6,484 nt of DNA from Methanosarcinales archaeon (GTDB taxonomy: Archaea; Halobacteriota; Syntropharchaeia; Alkanophagales; Methanospirareceae): positions 1-6,484 of the forward strand of contig QMVO01000100.1 in assembly GCA_003661125.1 (NCBI GenBank). The letters run 5' to 3'. Numbering within the stretch: position 1 is the stretch's first letter; each line of letters opens with the position of its first letter. Under the pieces are notes generated by a model. The model worked only from the letters and a program-made list of their open reading frames with translations, did not search any database and had not been told where the DNA came from. The position numbers were made by a program, and so were the translations under genes. Shown here piece by piece: positions 5,488 through 6,484 of the stretch.

Positions 5488-6484
5488 ATGAGCAAAAGAA
5501 GAAAAGATAAAATTAAGGGAAAAGGTGTGTTAGTGAGAGGTGCAGTCATTTGCATCGCAGTAGCTGCAATTAGCGTTTCGCTAATTTCCGGATTGGCAGC
5601 TCAGGGAACCGGAGACACGGTAAAAGTCACAGTAAATGCACCAGAGTACGTAGAGGGAACTTTTGATGCGAGCATAGACGTGGATAGCATTACGGAGTTC
5701 AACTCAGGGCAGTTCGACCTTTCATTCGATTCGAGCGTAGTGAACGTAACCAACGTTGCAGATGGCAGCGTAGACGGTAAAGCGATACCGGTAAGTGAGT
5801 GGGCGCGCATAGATAATGACACAATAAGAGTGATTCTTGACGTTTCAGGGATTGCTGGCGTAAGCGGCGTGGGGAATTTAGCGACAGTAAGTTTCGCAGT
5901 GGTAGGCGAGACAGGAGATAAAAGCGTGTTAGACATAGACAATGGACTGCTGGTGAACACAGAAGCGGAAGCGATACCTGCGGAGTGGATTGATGACGAG
6001 GTTACCGTCGGTCCGAAACCGGTGAAAGTAAGTGTAAATGCACCGGAGTACGTAGAGGGGAGTTTTGATGCGAGCATAGACGTGGATAGCATTACGGAGT
6101 TCAACTCAGGGCAGTTCGACCTGTTGTTCGATTCGAGCATAGTGAACGTTACGGGTGTTGCGGATGGCAGCGTAGACGGTAAAGCGATACCGGTGAGTGA
6201 GTGGGAGCGTATGGATAATGACACAATAAGAGTGATTCTTGACGTCTCGGGGATTGCTGGCGTGAACGGGTCAGGGAATTTAGCGACGATAAGTTTCGCA
6301 GTGGTAGGCGAAACAGGAGATAAAAGCGTGTTAAAGATATCCAATGGACTGCTGGTGAACACAGAAGCGGAAGCGATACCTGCGGAGTGGATTGATGATG
6401 AGGTTATCGTGGGTCCGAAACCGGTGAAAGTAAGTGTAAATGCACCGGAGTACGTAGAGGGAACTTTTGATGCGAGCATAGACG
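5488..6484 (+). CDS. Exported protein with tandem cohesin-like modules, C-terminus beyond window
   Basis: The frame opens at an ATG preceded by AGAGG at 7 bases and stays open to the right edge (332 residues). Residues 1-14 are strongly basic (MSKRRKDKIKGKG), followed by a hydrophobic segment (about 15-37) ending LISGLAAQG, a signal peptide or signal anchor. From residue 45 the protein consists of 134-residue modules: 45-178, 179-312 and the start of a third at 313. Each has the cohesin pattern: VKVxVNAPEYVEG, an SIDVDSITEFNSGQFDL strand pair, FDSSxVNVT, later GNLATxSFAVVGE and the closing NGLLVNTEAEAIPAEWIDDE. Cohesins bind dockerin-bearing partners outside the cell in cellulosomes; in archaea, cohesin-like modules occur on surface proteins of less clear purpose. 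Each module has two N-glycosylation sequons (NVT, NDT). Modules 1 and 2 differ at 13 of 134 residues. The C-terminus may carry a sorting signal for ArtA, but it is not in view. Confidence 0.8.
   Translation, partial: MSKRRKDKIKGKGVLVRGAVICIAVAAISVSLISGLAAQGTGDTVKVTVNAPEYVEGTFDASIDVDSITEFNSGQFDLSFDSSVVNVTNVADGSVDGKAIPVSEWARIDNDTIRVILDVSGIAGVSGVGNLATVSFAVVGETGDKSVLDIDNGLLVNTEAEAIPAEWIDDEVTVGPKPVKVSVNAPEYVEGSFDASIDVDSITEFNSGQFDLLFDSSIVNVTGVADGSVDGKAIPVSEWERMDNDTIRVILDVSGIAGVNGSGNLATISFAVVGETGDKSVLKISNGLLVNTEAEAIPAEWIDDEVIVGPKPVKVSVNAPEYVEGTFDASID
5620..6021 (+). repeat. Cohesin-like repeat unit 1 (402 bp)
   Basis: First complete unit, encoding VKVTVNAPEYVEG through VGPKP (residues 45-178). It aligns with unit 2 without a single gap. 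It differs from unit 2 mainly in the FDSS/VNVT loop, the EWARID segment, the GVSGVG turn and the LDID segment. Confidence 0.9.
6022..6423 (+). repeat. Cohesin-like repeat unit 2 (402 bp)
   Basis: Second complete unit (residues 179-312). By my hand alignment, 13 codons change the amino acid and about 18 are silent relative to unit 1. The bases 6063-6122 are identical to 5661-5720 (60 bases), and 6343-6398 to 5941-5996 (56 bases). Confidence 0.9.
6424..6484 (+). repeat. Cohesin-like repeat unit 3, first 61 bases
   Basis: Start of a third unit, cut by the window edge. Its opening follows unit 2 (GTGAAAGTAAGT) but then reads GGAACT, as in unit 1, where unit 2 has GGGAGT. It therefore shares bases with each of the other copies. 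Confidence 0.85.

Noticed and set aside
5601..6479. A 292-residue open frame on the minus strand across the cohesin repeats
   Set aside because: It is the antisense of the repeats and inherits their 134-residue periodicity. It is Ser/Thr/Pro-rich with no domain, promoter or ribosome binding site, while the plus-strand frame has a signal peptide and cohesin pattern.

Overview
The window looks like part of an archaeal chromosome. The evidence is archaeal TATA/BRE-type promoters (TTTATATA-like boxes with purine-rich flanks), an archaeosortase A of the kind that processes PGF-CTERM surface proteins, exported proteins rich in N-glycosylation sequons, and a protein built from tandem cohesin-like modules. 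Among archaea, cohesin modules together with ArtA and a moderate-to-low GC content suggest a Euryarchaeota/Halobacteriota lineage such as ANME-1 (Methanophagales), Syntrophoarchaeum or Archaeoglobus relatives. The lineage is an inference from gene content and has not been tested.

Layout. From 1 to 1197 on the minus strand is the N-terminal part (about 399 residues) of a secreted, Ig-like, S-layer-type protein; its C-terminus lies beyond the left edge. From 1198 to 1551 is a divergent control region with a minus-strand TATA box (about 1285-1292) followed by a tandem 8-bp repeat, a plus-strand TATA box (about 1353-1360), and a leader of about 170 bases with two doubtful small ORFs. A two-gene operon follows on the plus strand: artA (archaeosortase A, 1552-2376), then purL (phosphoribosylformylglycinamidine synthase subunit, 2370-4733), overlapping by 7 bases.

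From 4734 to 5487 is a decayed stretch without an intact gene. It holds the C-terminal stub of a FecCD/BtuC-type ABC transporter permease (4774-4980, plus), nothing recognisable at 4981-5124, and a small acidic/lysine-rich minus-strand reading frame with a broken start (5125-5343). A strong promoter then leads into the last gene. From 5488 to the right edge, plus strand, is the start of a large exported protein: a signal peptide followed by cohesin-like modules repeating at an exact 402-bp (134-residue) period. Two complete modules and the start of a third are visible.

How the parts fit. ArtA is a membrane transpeptidase-like enzyme that recognises C-terminal PGF-CTERM signals on exported proteins. 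Both flanking genes encode exported proteins whose C-termini are outside the window, so they are candidate ArtA substrates, although no sorting signal can be seen here. PurL belongs to purine synthesis and has no obvious functional link to ArtA beyond sharing its transcript; purS and purQ are not in the window.
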